A stretch of DNA of 59,548 bases from Nocardia carnea. Lineage in GTDB: Bacteria > Actinomycetota > Actinomycetes > Mycobacteriales > Mycobacteriaceae. The notes under the pieces are model-generated. The model did not search any database. It was not told the DNA's origin and was given only the letters and a program-made list of their open reading frames with translations. The stretch is taken from the NCBI RefSeq assembly GCF_029868855.1, contig NZ_JARWOV010000114.1, forward strand, positions 1 through 59,548. Direction: 5' to 3'. Each line of letters starts with the position of its first letter. The stretch's first letter is position 1. Positions 52,405 to 59,548 of the stretch are shown one piece after another. Position numbers and translations under genes: made by a program.

Positions 52405-53883
52405 ATGGCCGTGCTGCAGGGCCACGGGGGTTCTGGCGATGATGGGGCGAAAACAGGTGACCCCGAGGGGCCGGGCGGTCTCAGCCGGCAGCTGGCCAAT
52501 CGACATATCCAGCTGATCGCGATCGGCGGCGCGATCGGTACCGGACTGTTCATGGGGTCGGGAAAGACGATCTCGCTGGCCGGGCCCTCCGTGATCCTCG
52601 TCTACATGATCATCGGTTTCTTCCTCTTCTTCGTGATGCGGGCGATGGGGGAGTTGCTGCTCTCGAACTCCGGCTACAAATCGTTCGCGGATTTCGCCGG
52701 TGATCTGCTCGGCCCGTGGGCGGGATTCTTCACCGGCTGGACCTACTGGTTCTGCTGGGTGGTCACCGGTATCGCCGATGTCGTGGCGATCGCCGGCTAT
52801 GTCGCGTTCTGGTGGCCGGATCTGCCGGTGTGGATCCCGGCGCTGGTCTGTATCGCGGTGCTGCTGGTTCTGAACCTGCCCACGGTGCGCGCCTTCGGGG
52901 AGACCGAGTTCTGGTTCGCCCTGATCAAGATCATCGCCATCGGGGCGCTGATCGTGACCGGTCTGGTGATGGTGCTGACCGGGTTCACCGGTGACAGCGG
53001 TACGCCGGCCTCGCTGGCCAACCTGTGGAACGACGGCGGCTTCTTCCCGACCGGCCCGATGGGCTTCGTCGCCGGCTTCCAGATCGCGGTGTTCGCCTTC
53101 GTCGGCATCGAACTCGTGGGCACCACCGCCGCCGAAACCAAGAATCCCGAGCAAACCTTGCCTCGCGCGGTGAATTCGATCCCGGTCCGGATCCTGCTGT
53201 TCTATGTCGGCGCCCTCGTCGTGATCTGCGCGGTGACCCCGTGGCGCCAGGTATCGGCGGACGAGAGCCCGTTCGTGGCGATGTTCACCCTGGCCGGACT
53301 CGGTATCGCCGCGAGCGTGGTCAACTTCGTGGTGCTGACCAGTGCGACCTCCAGCGCCAACTCGGGTATCTACTCGACCTCACGGATGGTGTTCGGCCTG
53401 GCGGGTGAAGGTAACGCGCCCGCGGTGTTCGGGAAACTGTCCCCGCGTCGGGTCCCGGCCAACGCGCTGCGTTTCTCCTGCGCGTTCCTGTTGATCGGTG
53501 TGGTGCTGCTCTACGCCGGGCAGTCGATCGTCGAAGCGTTCACGGTGGTCACGACCATCTCGTCGCTGTGCTTCATGTTCGTGTGGACGATGATCCTGGC
53601 CAGCTATCTCGTCTACCGCAAACGGCGACCGCAACTGCATGCCGCATCGACGTTCAAGATGCCCGGCGGGATCCCGATGGTCTGGGCCGTCCTGGCGTTC
53701 TTCGTTTTCATCGTCTGGGCGCTCACCCAGGAGAGCGATACGCTGCAGGCTCTGCTGGTGACACCGGTCTGGTTCGTCGTCCTGGCGATCGCCTACCTGT
53801 TCGTGCGCCGCAGCCCGCACCACGGCGCACTGCGGCAACAGCACAAGGAGAAGGTTCTCGCGGAGACCGCCGCGCTGCGCTGA
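52405..53883 (+). CDS. cycA: D-serine/D-alanine/glycine permease CycA-like
   Basis: This 492-residue amino-acid/proton symporter of the AAT family (APC superfamily) has 12 helices. Similarity to E. coli CycA is very high from residue ~30: NRHIQLIAIGGAIGTGLFMG, SGKTISLAGPSVILVYMIIG, AMGELLLSN and FFTGWTYWFCWVVTG. GIELVGTTAAETKNPEQTLP is the AAT signature loop. It should import D-Ser, D-Ala, Gly and possibly D-cycloserine, since CycA is a known entry route for that drug. Start ATG 52405 follows GGAGGGAG. The frame extends back to 51997 without similarity. The 280 bases before it show only promoter-type DNA. Confidence 0.93.
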   Translation: MAVLQGHGGSGDDGAKTGDPEGPGGLSRQLANRHIQLIAIGGAIGTGLFMGSGKTISLAGPSVILVYMIIGFFLFFVMRAMGELLLSNSGYKSFADFAGDLLGPWAGFFTGWTYWFCWVVTGIADVVAIAGYVAFWWPDLPVWIPALVCIAVLLVLNLPTVRAFGETEFWFALIKIIAIGALIVTGLVMVLTGFTGDSGTPASLANLWNDGGFFPTGPMGFVAGFQIAVFAFVGIELVGTTAAETKNPEQTLPRAVNSIPVRILLFYVGALVVICAVTPWRQVSADESPFVAMFTLAGLGIAASVVNFVVLTSATSSANSGIYSTSRMVFGLAGEGNAPAVFGKLSPRRVPANALRFSCAFLLIGVVLLYAGQSIVEAFTVVTTISSLCFMFVWTMILASYLVYRKRRPQLHAASTFKMPGGIPMVWAVLAFFVFIVWALTQESDTLQALLVTPVWFVVLAIAYLFVRRSPHHGALRQQHKEKVLAETAALR

Positions 53884-53890
53884 ATCGGCC

Positions 53891-53940
53891 CGGGTGACGC
53901 CCGCACTACCGGTACGAAGCCGGTGTGCGGGCGTCGCCCG
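53891..53940. terminator. Bidirectional hairpin overlapping the end of the STM4011-like gene
   Basis: CGGGTGACGCCCGCAC (53891-53906) pairs with GTGCGGGCGTCGCCCG (53925-53940), 15 pairs plus one G-T. Inside it, ACCGG (53908-53912) pairs with CCGGT (53920-53924). The stem starts eight bases after the cycA stop and covers the last codons of the convergent radical SAM gene, so it can terminate both. Confidence 0.85.
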
Positions 53941-54829
53941 TATCCGGGACCACCGGTATGGGCAGGTCGACCGCGCCGTGCCGGGCGGTGCCGGCCGGGA
54001 TCCGTTCGAGTACCCCACCCGCGAACACGTCGTAGAGAGGGAGGGTTTCCAGATGGACGTAACCGATATGGCAGTCGCAGAGAGCGCGCGGGCAGGGGCG
54101 CGGGCCCAGCGCGTCGCGATAGGAACCGTCGTAGAGGTTGCCGAGGGACTCCTTCACGAAGTGGCAGCGGTGAACCGTACCGTCGCCGTCGACGGACAGC
54201 ACCGTATCGCCGGTGCGACAGCCCCGGCCCAGGGAGCGGTGCGGGTCGCGGCTGAACGGGAAGAGCGGGTCCAGGGTGGTCCACTCGGCAGCTTCGGTGT
54301 CGGTGTAGGTGTGGCCCTCGGCGGCGTTGATCCAGAGGTAGATGTGGCCGGGCAGGTCGGCACGGAGGCGGTGGGCTCGGTCGAGGTGGTCCGGGAGGCC
54401 CACCATGCCCACGCTGAACCGGATCCCGGCTCCGGCCAGTTGCCGGGTCTTCTCGAGAAATCGCGGGTAGTGCGTCTGATCGGGATGGTAGGTGCACCAC
54501 AGCGCCACGGTGTCGCGGTCGGCCTCGCGCAACCAATCGGTACGGCAGCTGAGATTGGTCTGGATGGCGACCCGGCGCACATGGGGCTCATGGGAGAGCG
54601 CGACCAGGGCTCGGCGGTACCAGGAGCGGACCAGGCCTTCACCCCACGGGGTGAACAGCACCGAGATCCGGTCGCCACGCTGCGCGCGCACCCATGCGGT
54701 GAAACGTTCGAGGGCCGCTCGGTCCGTGCGTAGCTGTGTGGGCGTATCGCGTCTCTTGGCGAACGGGCAGTACGGGCAGTCGTAATCGCAGGAGGCGAGG
54801 GGGCCGCGATACAGCAGGGTGAGGTCCAC
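53906..54829 (-). CDS. STM4011-family radical SAM protein
   Basis: This is a 307-residue radical SAM enzyme and the last gene of a five-gene operon. The 4Fe-4S/AdoMet motif is C-x3-C-x2-C at Cys14, Cys18 and Cys21 (CDYDCPYC). A second Cys set near the C-terminus (GRGC, HRCHF, PCPRALCDC) looks like a SPASM/Twitch-type auxiliary cluster, common in peptide-modifying radical SAM enzymes. Other visible blocks are LFTPWGEGLVRSWY, VAIQTNLSC and LWINAAEGHTYTD. The substrate is unknown. GTG 54829 starts six bases after the STM4012-like stop. The terminator hairpin overlaps its stop. Confidence 0.85.
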   Translation of the reverse strand: MDLTLLYRGPLASCDYDCPYCPFAKRRDTPTQLRTDRAALERFTAWVRAQRGDRISVLFTPWGEGLVRSWYRRALVALSHEPHVRRVAIQTNLSCRTDWLREADRDTVALWCTYHPDQTHYPRFLEKTRQLAGAGIRFSVGMVGLPDHLDRAHRLRADLPGHIYLWINAAEGHTYTDTEAAEWTTLDPLFPFSRDPHRSLGRGCRTGDTVLSVDGDGTVHRCHFVKESLGNLYDGSYRDALGPRPCPRALCDCHIGYVHLETLPLYDVFAGGVLERIPAGTARHGAVDLPIPVVPDTGDARTPASYR

Positions 54830-54835
54830 GGCCGG

Positions 54836-56170
54836 TCACCGCAGTTCGTACTCGGCCATGGCGGCGCGCACCGCGGAGGAGAAGAACTCGGGGCCGATGG
54901 CATCGGAATACGCCAGTCCCTCGGGGGATAGCCGCAGCAGCTCACCGGCGGTGCCGGCGAGCCAGCCCCGGTCGGCGAGTACGCCCAGTTCGACCGGGAA
55001 ATCGGTATGCGGGTCGGTGTCGAAACGGCCTCGGTAGTCGGCGACCACCAACCCGTCCGCCTGCAGGATCGACTGGAGCAGGAAGCGGCGCCGGGCCTCG
55101 TCCTCGTCGATCACGCGACCGTGCACCGCGTAGCCGAAATCGGTGGTGGCCGTGTAGCTGTCGATGATCGCGCGGATCTCGGCGACCTGTACCGCGTAAT
55201 CGAAGGAGTAGTGCAGGCCCCGGGTGTAGGAGCGGGCACCGCAGCCGAGTCCGATCATGCCGTCGGTCTGGCACGAGTAGTCGTCGGGTCCGCTCGCCGG
55301 GGCATCGATACGCCGGAACATTCGCATGGAGCGCTGCTGATAACCGCCGGCGAGCAGCCGGTCGCGACCCTGCCGGTACAACCGCAGGCGTTGCTCGTCC
55401 CACACCGGATCCGCGGCCTCGTCCATACGCCGGGACAGGCCGGTCAGCGGACGCACGTACAGCGGATAGAGGTAGATCTCCTCCGGCTGCCAGGCCAGCG
55501 CCGCGTCGAGAGAGGCGCGCCAGCTCCGCGGAGTCTGCCCGTCGATGCCGTAGATCAGGTCGATATTCAGGTTCGCGACCCCGGTGTCGCGGATCCGGGC
55601 CAGTGCGGATTCCACCTCCGCGCGGCGCTGCGGGCGTACGGCGGCCCGTGCCTCGGATTCGTCGAAGCTCTGGACGCCGAGGCTTATCCGAGTGGCGCCA
55701 CGCGCCGCGAGCACGGCCAGCCGATCGGCGGTCGCGGTGGCGGGGGAGGTTTCCACGGAGAAACCGATACCGTGCAGATCGGCGCCCATGGTGTGCTCGG
55801 CGATATCGCACAACCGGGTGAGCTCGCCGGCGTCGAGATAGGTGGGGGTGCCGCCGCCGAAGGCCGCGGTGGCGAAACGCAGGGGATCGCCCAGGGCGTC
55901 GCGCACCGTTTCGGCCTGGCGGGTGAGCGCGTCGAGATAACGGGTGGTGAGATCACCGGGGGCGCCGACACGGGTGAACAGATTGCAGAAACCACAGCGG
56001 ATCTCGCAGAACGGGATATGCAGGTACAGCGAGAGCGCGTCGCGCGGTTCGCCGGCCCACAGGTCTCGTAACGAGGGCTGCGGTGCCAGCGGGCGGTATG
56101 CGGTCTTGTGCGGGTAGGCGTAGACGTAACTCTGGTACGGCCGGGGTAACCCAATCCGGGTAGAGGTCAT
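54836..56170 (-). CDS. STM4012-family radical SAM protein (HemN/HemW-like)
   Basis: This is a 444-residue radical SAM enzyme. The cluster motif is Cys55, Cys59 and Cys62 in LYLHIPFCEIRCGFCNLF. The AdoMet-binding AAFGGGTPTYLD, ISLGVQSFDESEARAAVRPQ and NIDLIYGIDGQT follow the HemN-type coproporphyrinogen dehydrogenase pattern. YSCQTDGMIGLGCGARSYT near residue 310 and a winged C-terminal domain are also HemN-like. It is not the housekeeping HemW or HemN: the N-terminal ~45 residues differ, and it is locked in this operon. ATG 56170 overlaps the upstream stop by four bases (ATGA). Confidence 0.87.
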   Translation of the reverse strand: MTSTRIGLPRPYQSYVYAYPHKTAYRPLAPQPSLRDLWAGEPRDALSLYLHIPFCEIRCGFCNLFTRVGAPGDLTTRYLDALTRQAETVRDALGDPLRFATAAFGGGTPTYLDAGELTRLCDIAEHTMGADLHGIGFSVETSPATATADRLAVLAARGATRISLGVQSFDESEARAAVRPQRRAEVESALARIRDTGVANLNIDLIYGIDGQTPRSWRASLDAALAWQPEEIYLYPLYVRPLTGLSRRMDEAADPVWDEQRLRLYRQGRDRLLAGGYQQRSMRMFRRIDAPASGPDDYSCQTDGMIGLGCGARSYTRGLHYSFDYAVQVAEIRAIIDSYTATTDFGYAVHGRVIDEDEARRRFLLQSILQADGLVVADYRGRFDTDPHTDFPVELGVLADRGWLAGTAGELLRLSPEGLAYSDAIGPEFFSSAVRAAMAEYELR

Positions 56171-57087
56171 GCTGTGTCCTCGGTACTCTGCCGGGCCTGC
56201 GGAACTTCGACCTCCGGCGGCGTTGCCCGCGCGGCGGGAACCTCCGAGCCGGTTTCCGGGGCGCCGGAGATTCCGGGTTCCAGGAAGAAATGGGCGTAGG
56301 GAACCGTCCACACCACATCGTGGCCGAGCCGGTGCCCGGTGTACCCGTCCTCCCCGTAGGCGGTGCCGTGATCGGAACAGACGATGGCGAAACAGCGACC
56401 ACGCGGGCGCAGTGCATCGAACAGCCGAGGCAGGTGGCGGTCGACGTAGCGCAGCGCCGCGGCATGGGTTTCCCGGGTGTCACCGGATGTCTTTGTCGCC
56501 CCGGGCAGATGGAACCAATTCGGCTGGTGCAGGGCAGAGACGTTGAGGAAAAGGAACAGTCGCCGGTCGGCCGGAGTTCCGGCGATCAGCTCCTCGGCCC
56601 GCGCGACCTGCGCCTCGAACGAGGTGGGGGAGGTGACCGAGAACTCCTGTTCCCAGTAGCTCTCGGCGAACAACCCGGGCAGCGCACTGCCCAGTGCGCC
56701 CTGCTTGTTGAAGAAACCCACCCCGCCGATACAGACCGTGCGGTAGCCGAGCGCTGCGAGAGCCGTCGGCAGGTCGGGGTGGTCGAATACGAAGGTGTCC
56801 GGGTCGGTGGTCTCGCTGCCCGCGAACCGGGCGGCGAACAAACGGGGATGGGGGCCGGGCGTTGCCGGTGTCGGCAGGAACCCGGCGAATATCGCCTGGT
56901 GGGAGGCGTAGGTGAAATTGCCTGGTGCGTGGCGTTCTTCCCAGCGGCCGTCCGGAAGGACCGCCGTCAGATTGGGCAGCCGGCCGGCGGCGGCCTCTTC
57001 GACGGCCACGTCGTAGCGCAGGGTGTCGAGGGTGAGCAGGAGCAGATCGTCCCGGCCGACCACCTCGTTCATCTCAGGCCGGTACAT
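56167..57087 (-). CDS. STM4013-family sulfatase-like hydrolase
   Basis: This is a 306-residue alkaline-phosphatase-superfamily hydrolase. The metal-binding start is LLLLTLDTLRYDVA (about residues 14-27). The nucleophile region is APGNFTYASHQAIFAGFLP, where a Thr or Ser would replace the sulfatase Cys. The second metal site is CSDHGTAYGEDGYTGHRLGH, with Asp, His and a later His. It lacks the C-x-P-x-R formylglycine motif, so a phosphoester or phosphonate-type hydrolase or transferase is more likely than a true sulfatase. ATG 57087 has GGAGG six bases upstream and overlaps the upstream gene by 14 bases. Confidence 0.85.
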   Translation of the reverse strand: MYRPEMNEVVGRDDLLLLTLDTLRYDVAVEEAAAGRLPNLTAVLPDGRWEERHAPGNFTYASHQAIFAGFLPTPATPGPHPRLFAARFAGSETTDPDTFVFDHPDLPTALAALGYRTVCIGGVGFFNKQGALGSALPGLFAESYWEQEFSVTSPTSFEAQVARAEELIAGTPADRRLFLFLNVSALHQPNWFHLPGATKTSGDTRETHAAALRYVDRHLPRLFDALRPRGRCFAIVCSDHGTAYGEDGYTGHRLGHDVVWTVPYAHFFLEPGISGAPETGSEVPAARATPPEVEVPQARQSTEDTA

Positions 57088-58210
57088 GGATGTCCTCCGG
57101 TGCCGATGCGGTGCGCATGGCACCGTACCAGCGCGGCGCGGCGGCGACCTGGGCCGCGTAGGTGTCCAGACCCGCGGACGGTGTCCCGGGCAGGCCGGTG
57201 GTCCGGGGCAGCAGATCACCGAAGGCGTTCACCTCGCCCACGACGAAACGGCGCCAGCCGTGGGTGGGCAGCAGATCCACCCCAACGCACAGGGTGGCGG
57301 GGAAACAGGCCGCCGCCTGCTCCGCGAGGTCGAGGGCCTGGTGCCAATACTGCCCCGCCGCTTCCCGGACTGCTTCCGGATCCCCACGGGAGCCACCGAG
57401 ATGCAGGTTGGTGATGGGCACCGCGGCGGTGCGGACGACGATATGGGTCGCCCGGCCGGCGACGACCAGCACCCGCAGATCCGCGGCGCGGCCGCGCAGC
57501 GTCGATTTCGGCACCCACCGTTCGAGATGCAGGCCGTCCGGTGCGAGGCGGTCGACGATCGCGGCGATCTCGGGTTCGGTGCGGTAGCGGCGGACGCGCA
57601 GGGAATTGTGCAGCGCGCCGTCCGCGGTGAGTTCGACCGAAGTGGTGGCCCGGACGGATCCCCGGGGATGAGCTTCGACCGCGAGCACACCGGAGGCCGA
57701 CGAGCCGTGCGCGATCTTCACGAATACCCGCCGCATATCCGGTTCCCGCAGGTATCCCCGAACATCGTCCCAGCCGGTGATGGCCCGCCCGCGACCCGAT
57801 GTCGGCGATTCGGGCACCGCGACGCCCGCCACCGTCAGCCGGGCATGACACAGCCGTTTGTCGAACAGCACCGCCAGATCCGCCGGATCGTCGAGCCGGA
57901 GTCCGCCACGCAACGAGGCCACCGCGGACCCGAAAGCTCGATACCAGCGGGCCGTACCCTCGACCCGGGTCGGGTCGGAGAGCCCGCGCAGCAGCCGGTC
58001 CACTTCCGGTTCCTCCCCGGGCGAATCCAGCCGCACCAGTTCGTCGTCGGCGAAGGTATGTCCGCCGTCGCGCAGGACATCGAGCCATTCGACCACCCGC
58101 GGCGGAGCCGTCGCCGCCTCGGCAACCGCCGCGCAGAACGACCGGACCCGCCGGTTCGCGCCGTTGCCGACCACCACCCAGCGGTAACCGTCTGCCTTGT
58201 GCGCGACCAT
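57074..58210 (-). CDS. STM4014-family protein, ATP-grasp-like
   Basis: This is a 378-residue protein. The C-terminal two thirds read as an ATP-grasp fold: FDKRLCHARLTVAGVAVPES (like the RimK DK-x-x-x-x-x-LL-x-x-x-G-P-x-P segment), FVKIAHGSSASGVLA (the glycine-rich loop with Lys), DLRVLVVAGRATHIVVRTAA, and LCVGVDLLP...VVGEVNAFGD (Mg-binding Asp/Glu/Asn). Such enzymes join a carboxylate to an amine through an acyl phosphate, so peptide-bond or amide formation is the likely chemistry. The N-terminus WVVVGNGANRRVRSF is unlike RimK. ATG 58210 shares its A with the STM4015 stop (TAATG). Confidence 0.84.
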   Translation of the reverse strand: MVAHKADGYRWVVVGNGANRRVRSFCAAVAEAATAPPRVVEWLDVLRDGGHTFADDELVRLDSPGEEPEVDRLLRGLSDPTRVEGTARWYRAFGSAVASLRGGLRLDDPADLAVLFDKRLCHARLTVAGVAVPESPTSGRGRAITGWDDVRGYLREPDMRRVFVKIAHGSSASGVLAVEAHPRGSVRATTSVELTADGALHNSLRVRRYRTEPEIAAIVDRLAPDGLHLERWVPKSTLRGRAADLRVLVVAGRATHIVVRTAAVPITNLHLGGSRGDPEAVREAAGQYWHQALDLAEQAAACFPATLCVGVDLLPTHGWRRFVVGEVNAFGDLLPRTTGLPGTPSAGLDTYAAQVAAAPRWYGAMRTASAPEDIHVPA

Positions 58211-59187
58211 TATTCGCTCACCGAGATATATCGGTGGACTTCGCCATCGTAAGTGTACGAACTGGCATGGTCGGGATTCAGGTCGAGGAATACACCCGGC
58301 TCCAAGGTTTCGCGGAGCCGCGCGCACATCTCCGGGCTCAGGAAATTGTGGTGCATATCGAGGTTTTTCAGATGCGTGAGAGGTTGCCCGGCGAGGAGAG
58401 CGGCCGCCCCGGCATCGGAAAGTGTTCCCATGGAAATGTCCAAGGTCTCCAACCGGGCCACCACGGGCGCCGCGGCCAGGGCCGCGCAGATCTCGTCCTG
58501 CATTTCACTGTTGCGCAAGGCCAGATGTTTCAGGTTCGGCAGCCGGTCGCCCGACAGAATCGGTGCGAGATCGGCGATCTCCGCATCACCCAGGTAGTTA
58601 GGGGTGCCGAGCCAGAGATCGAGATGCGTGAGCGCCGGAAGATCGGCGGCGGCGATGCCGCGTACGACCTCGGCCGGTAACCCACCGGACTGGATGGTCA
58701 GCTTCTCGAGCCGCTCGTGCCGGATCGGTGCGAAGCGCAAATCCTCGGAGCCGCGGACGAGGAACTCCGTCAGGTATGGGAAGGCATCGAGCAGGTCGGT
58801 GACCAGGCCTTGCCTGATCCACGAGATCTCGGCGAGGTCGGGGCAGATATCGCCGAGAAACACCGACCGCAGCGCCGGGAACCGGTGGCGTACGGCGGCC
58901 ATCGCCTCGATGACCGCGTCCGGCGGGTCGTATTCGCCGTCGGCGAGATCGCCCCACGAGCCGATCACGAAAGCCCGTACCCGCGTGGTGTCCACGTGAT
59001 CGCAGAACCGGGCGAAATGCTCCGGCCACGGCACCTCCACCTCGAAGCCGGAGCCGCCGATCTGCCACGCCACCGATTCGACCTCGGCAGGAATGGTCGC
59101 GGCCTCCGCGGGGTCGGCCGGCGATTCGGGGAAGGCGAAGACGGGAAGTCCACCGAACTCTTCCATCGGCTCGAGGTACTCGGGCAT
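58210..59187 (-). CDS. STM4015-family leucine-rich-repeat protein
   Basis: This 325-residue protein is the first gene of the operon. The N-terminus is MPEYLEPMEEFGGLPVFAFP. After a ~100-residue acidic region come leucine-rich repeats from about 165: LTEFLVRGSEDLRF, LEKLTIQSGGLP, LTHLDLWLGTPNYLG, LKHLALRNSEM, LETLDISMGTLSDAG and LKNLDMHHNFLSPEM. The repeats are of the RNase-inhibitor type. It may act as a scaffold or substrate-recognition partner, or be the modified protein itself. ATG 59187 has GGAGAGG upstream. The frame open to 59532 runs through the corrupted edge. Confidence 0.85.
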   Translation of the reverse strand: MPEYLEPMEEFGGLPVFAFPESPADPAEAATIPAEVESVAWQIGGSGFEVEVPWPEHFARFCDHVDTTRVRAFVIGSWGDLADGEYDPPDAVIEAMAAVRHRFPALRSVFLGDICPDLAEISWIRQGLVTDLLDAFPYLTEFLVRGSEDLRFAPIRHERLEKLTIQSGGLPAEVVRGIAAADLPALTHLDLWLGTPNYLGDAEIADLAPILSGDRLPNLKHLALRNSEMQDEICAALAAAPVVARLETLDISMGTLSDAGAAALLAGQPLTHLKNLDMHHNFLSPEMCARLRETLEPGVFLDLNPDHASSYTYDGEVHRYISVSE

Positions 59188-59380
59188 GCTGTTTCCTCTC
59201 CGGGCCGCTATCGGCCCGATCTCCGGACTCGTTCTACCAACCCGGTCCGACATGCGCAGAGCGAGCCCGCGCCCTGCGCGGCTCACCCTGCCGGGATCGT
59301 GTTGCCGCGGAACAGTGTCGGTGGTCGCCGATACCTTGCACTCGACTGCGGCGCGAGCGTGCCGGAACGGGAGGAAGCGC

Positions 59381-59548
59381 ATGTATCGCCAGGGAGATGT
59401 CCTGATTGTTCCCATCGCGGAGGAGGCCGCCCCCCCCGCGGCCGGGCGGGGGCGGGCCGCCCCGCGGGGCCCGCGGGGGCGGATGGTGGTGGGGGGCGGG
59501 GGGGTGGGCGGGCCCCCCCCCCCGCGCTCCACGCCCCGCCAGCTCGTG
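59381..59548 (+). CDS. Partial divergent gene, RQGDVLIVP-type protein, corrupted 3' end
   Basis: A new gene begins at ATG 59381 with GGAGGA at 59370-59375. It runs off the window after 56 codons. The first ~14 residues (MYRQGDVLIVPIAE) look like a real protein; small actinobacterial proteins starting this way are known to me, function unknown. Beyond about 59426 the sequence turns into long G and C runs, and the translation becomes Gly/Pro/Arg noise, so the true sequence is probably not represented. It diverges from the STM4015-like gene across 193 bases and may belong to the same system. Confidence 0.6.
   Translation, partial: MYRQGDVLIVPIAEEAAPPAAGRGRAAPRGPRGRMVVGGGGVGGPPPPRSTPRQLV

Noticed and set aside
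54836..56170. Calling the HemN-like gene a heme-biosynthesis oxidase (hemN/hemW)
   Set aside because: Its divergent N-terminus and its place in a five-gene cassette with another radical SAM enzyme and an LRR protein fit STM4012 better.

Overview
The window looks like one contig from a high-GC actinobacterium of the order Mycobacteriales, most likely Nocardia or a close relative. The reasons are a ribosomal alpha operon joined through truA to an ESX-4-type type VII secretion locus (the gene order known from Mycobacterium tuberculosis), actinobacterial LpqU, FtsB, DUF501, Ppx and DnaE2 proteins, tandem mycobacterial-type SOS boxes, many GTG starts and GTGA/TAATG gene junctions. Both ends are abnormally G/C-saturated, and homopolymeric C runs lie at 61-87 and 3867-3885. 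I read these as poor sequence rather than biology.

Layout. 303-5000 holds rpmJ, rpsM, rpsK, rpsD, rpoA, rplQ and truA, with structured leaders before rpsM and rpoA. 5011-9458 is a small accessory set: a P-loop ATPase, an F420-type oxidoreductase, a CsoR copper sensor with its operator, an MTA phosphorylase coupled to an NADPH-FMN reductase, and an odd tryptophan- and Arg-Pro-rich protein. 9486-22489 is a complete ESX-4-like secretion system: eccE, eccB, mycP, eccD, eccC, an Rv3446c-like protein and two WXG100 substrates. 22551-27863 (minus strand) is an unusual block of three paralogous lipoproteins around a membrane Ser/Thr kinase. The kinase's outer domain resembles a lobe of a siderophore-binding protein. 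28122-32408 is the LpqU, enolase, FtsB, DUF501, Ppx block that M. tuberculosis keeps at a different locus, so two ancestral neighbourhoods are joined here.

32492-46033 is general metabolism and transport: a POT peptide transporter, a cationic amino-acid permease, a tRNA-Leu(UAA) with a short variable loop, SDR, MDR and 2-hydroxyacid dehydrogenases, a TauE exporter, a DHA2 drug exporter, a serine hydrolase and a TetR regulator. 46109-50054 is a DNA-damage unit: two SOS boxes, a small helical protein and the error-prone polymerase DnaE2. A 94-bp palindromic element and DUF4349, DUF167, TrmL and CycA genes follow.

The most interesting region is 53906-59548. A tightly overlapping five-gene minus-strand operon matches the Salmonella STM4011-STM4015 family set: two radical SAM enzymes, a sulfatase-like hydrolase, an ATP-grasp-like protein and a leucine-rich-repeat protein. 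The set has no known function that I am aware of. A divergent gene starting at 59381 runs off the window. I infer a post-translational or small-molecule modification pathway, but the substrate is not visible.
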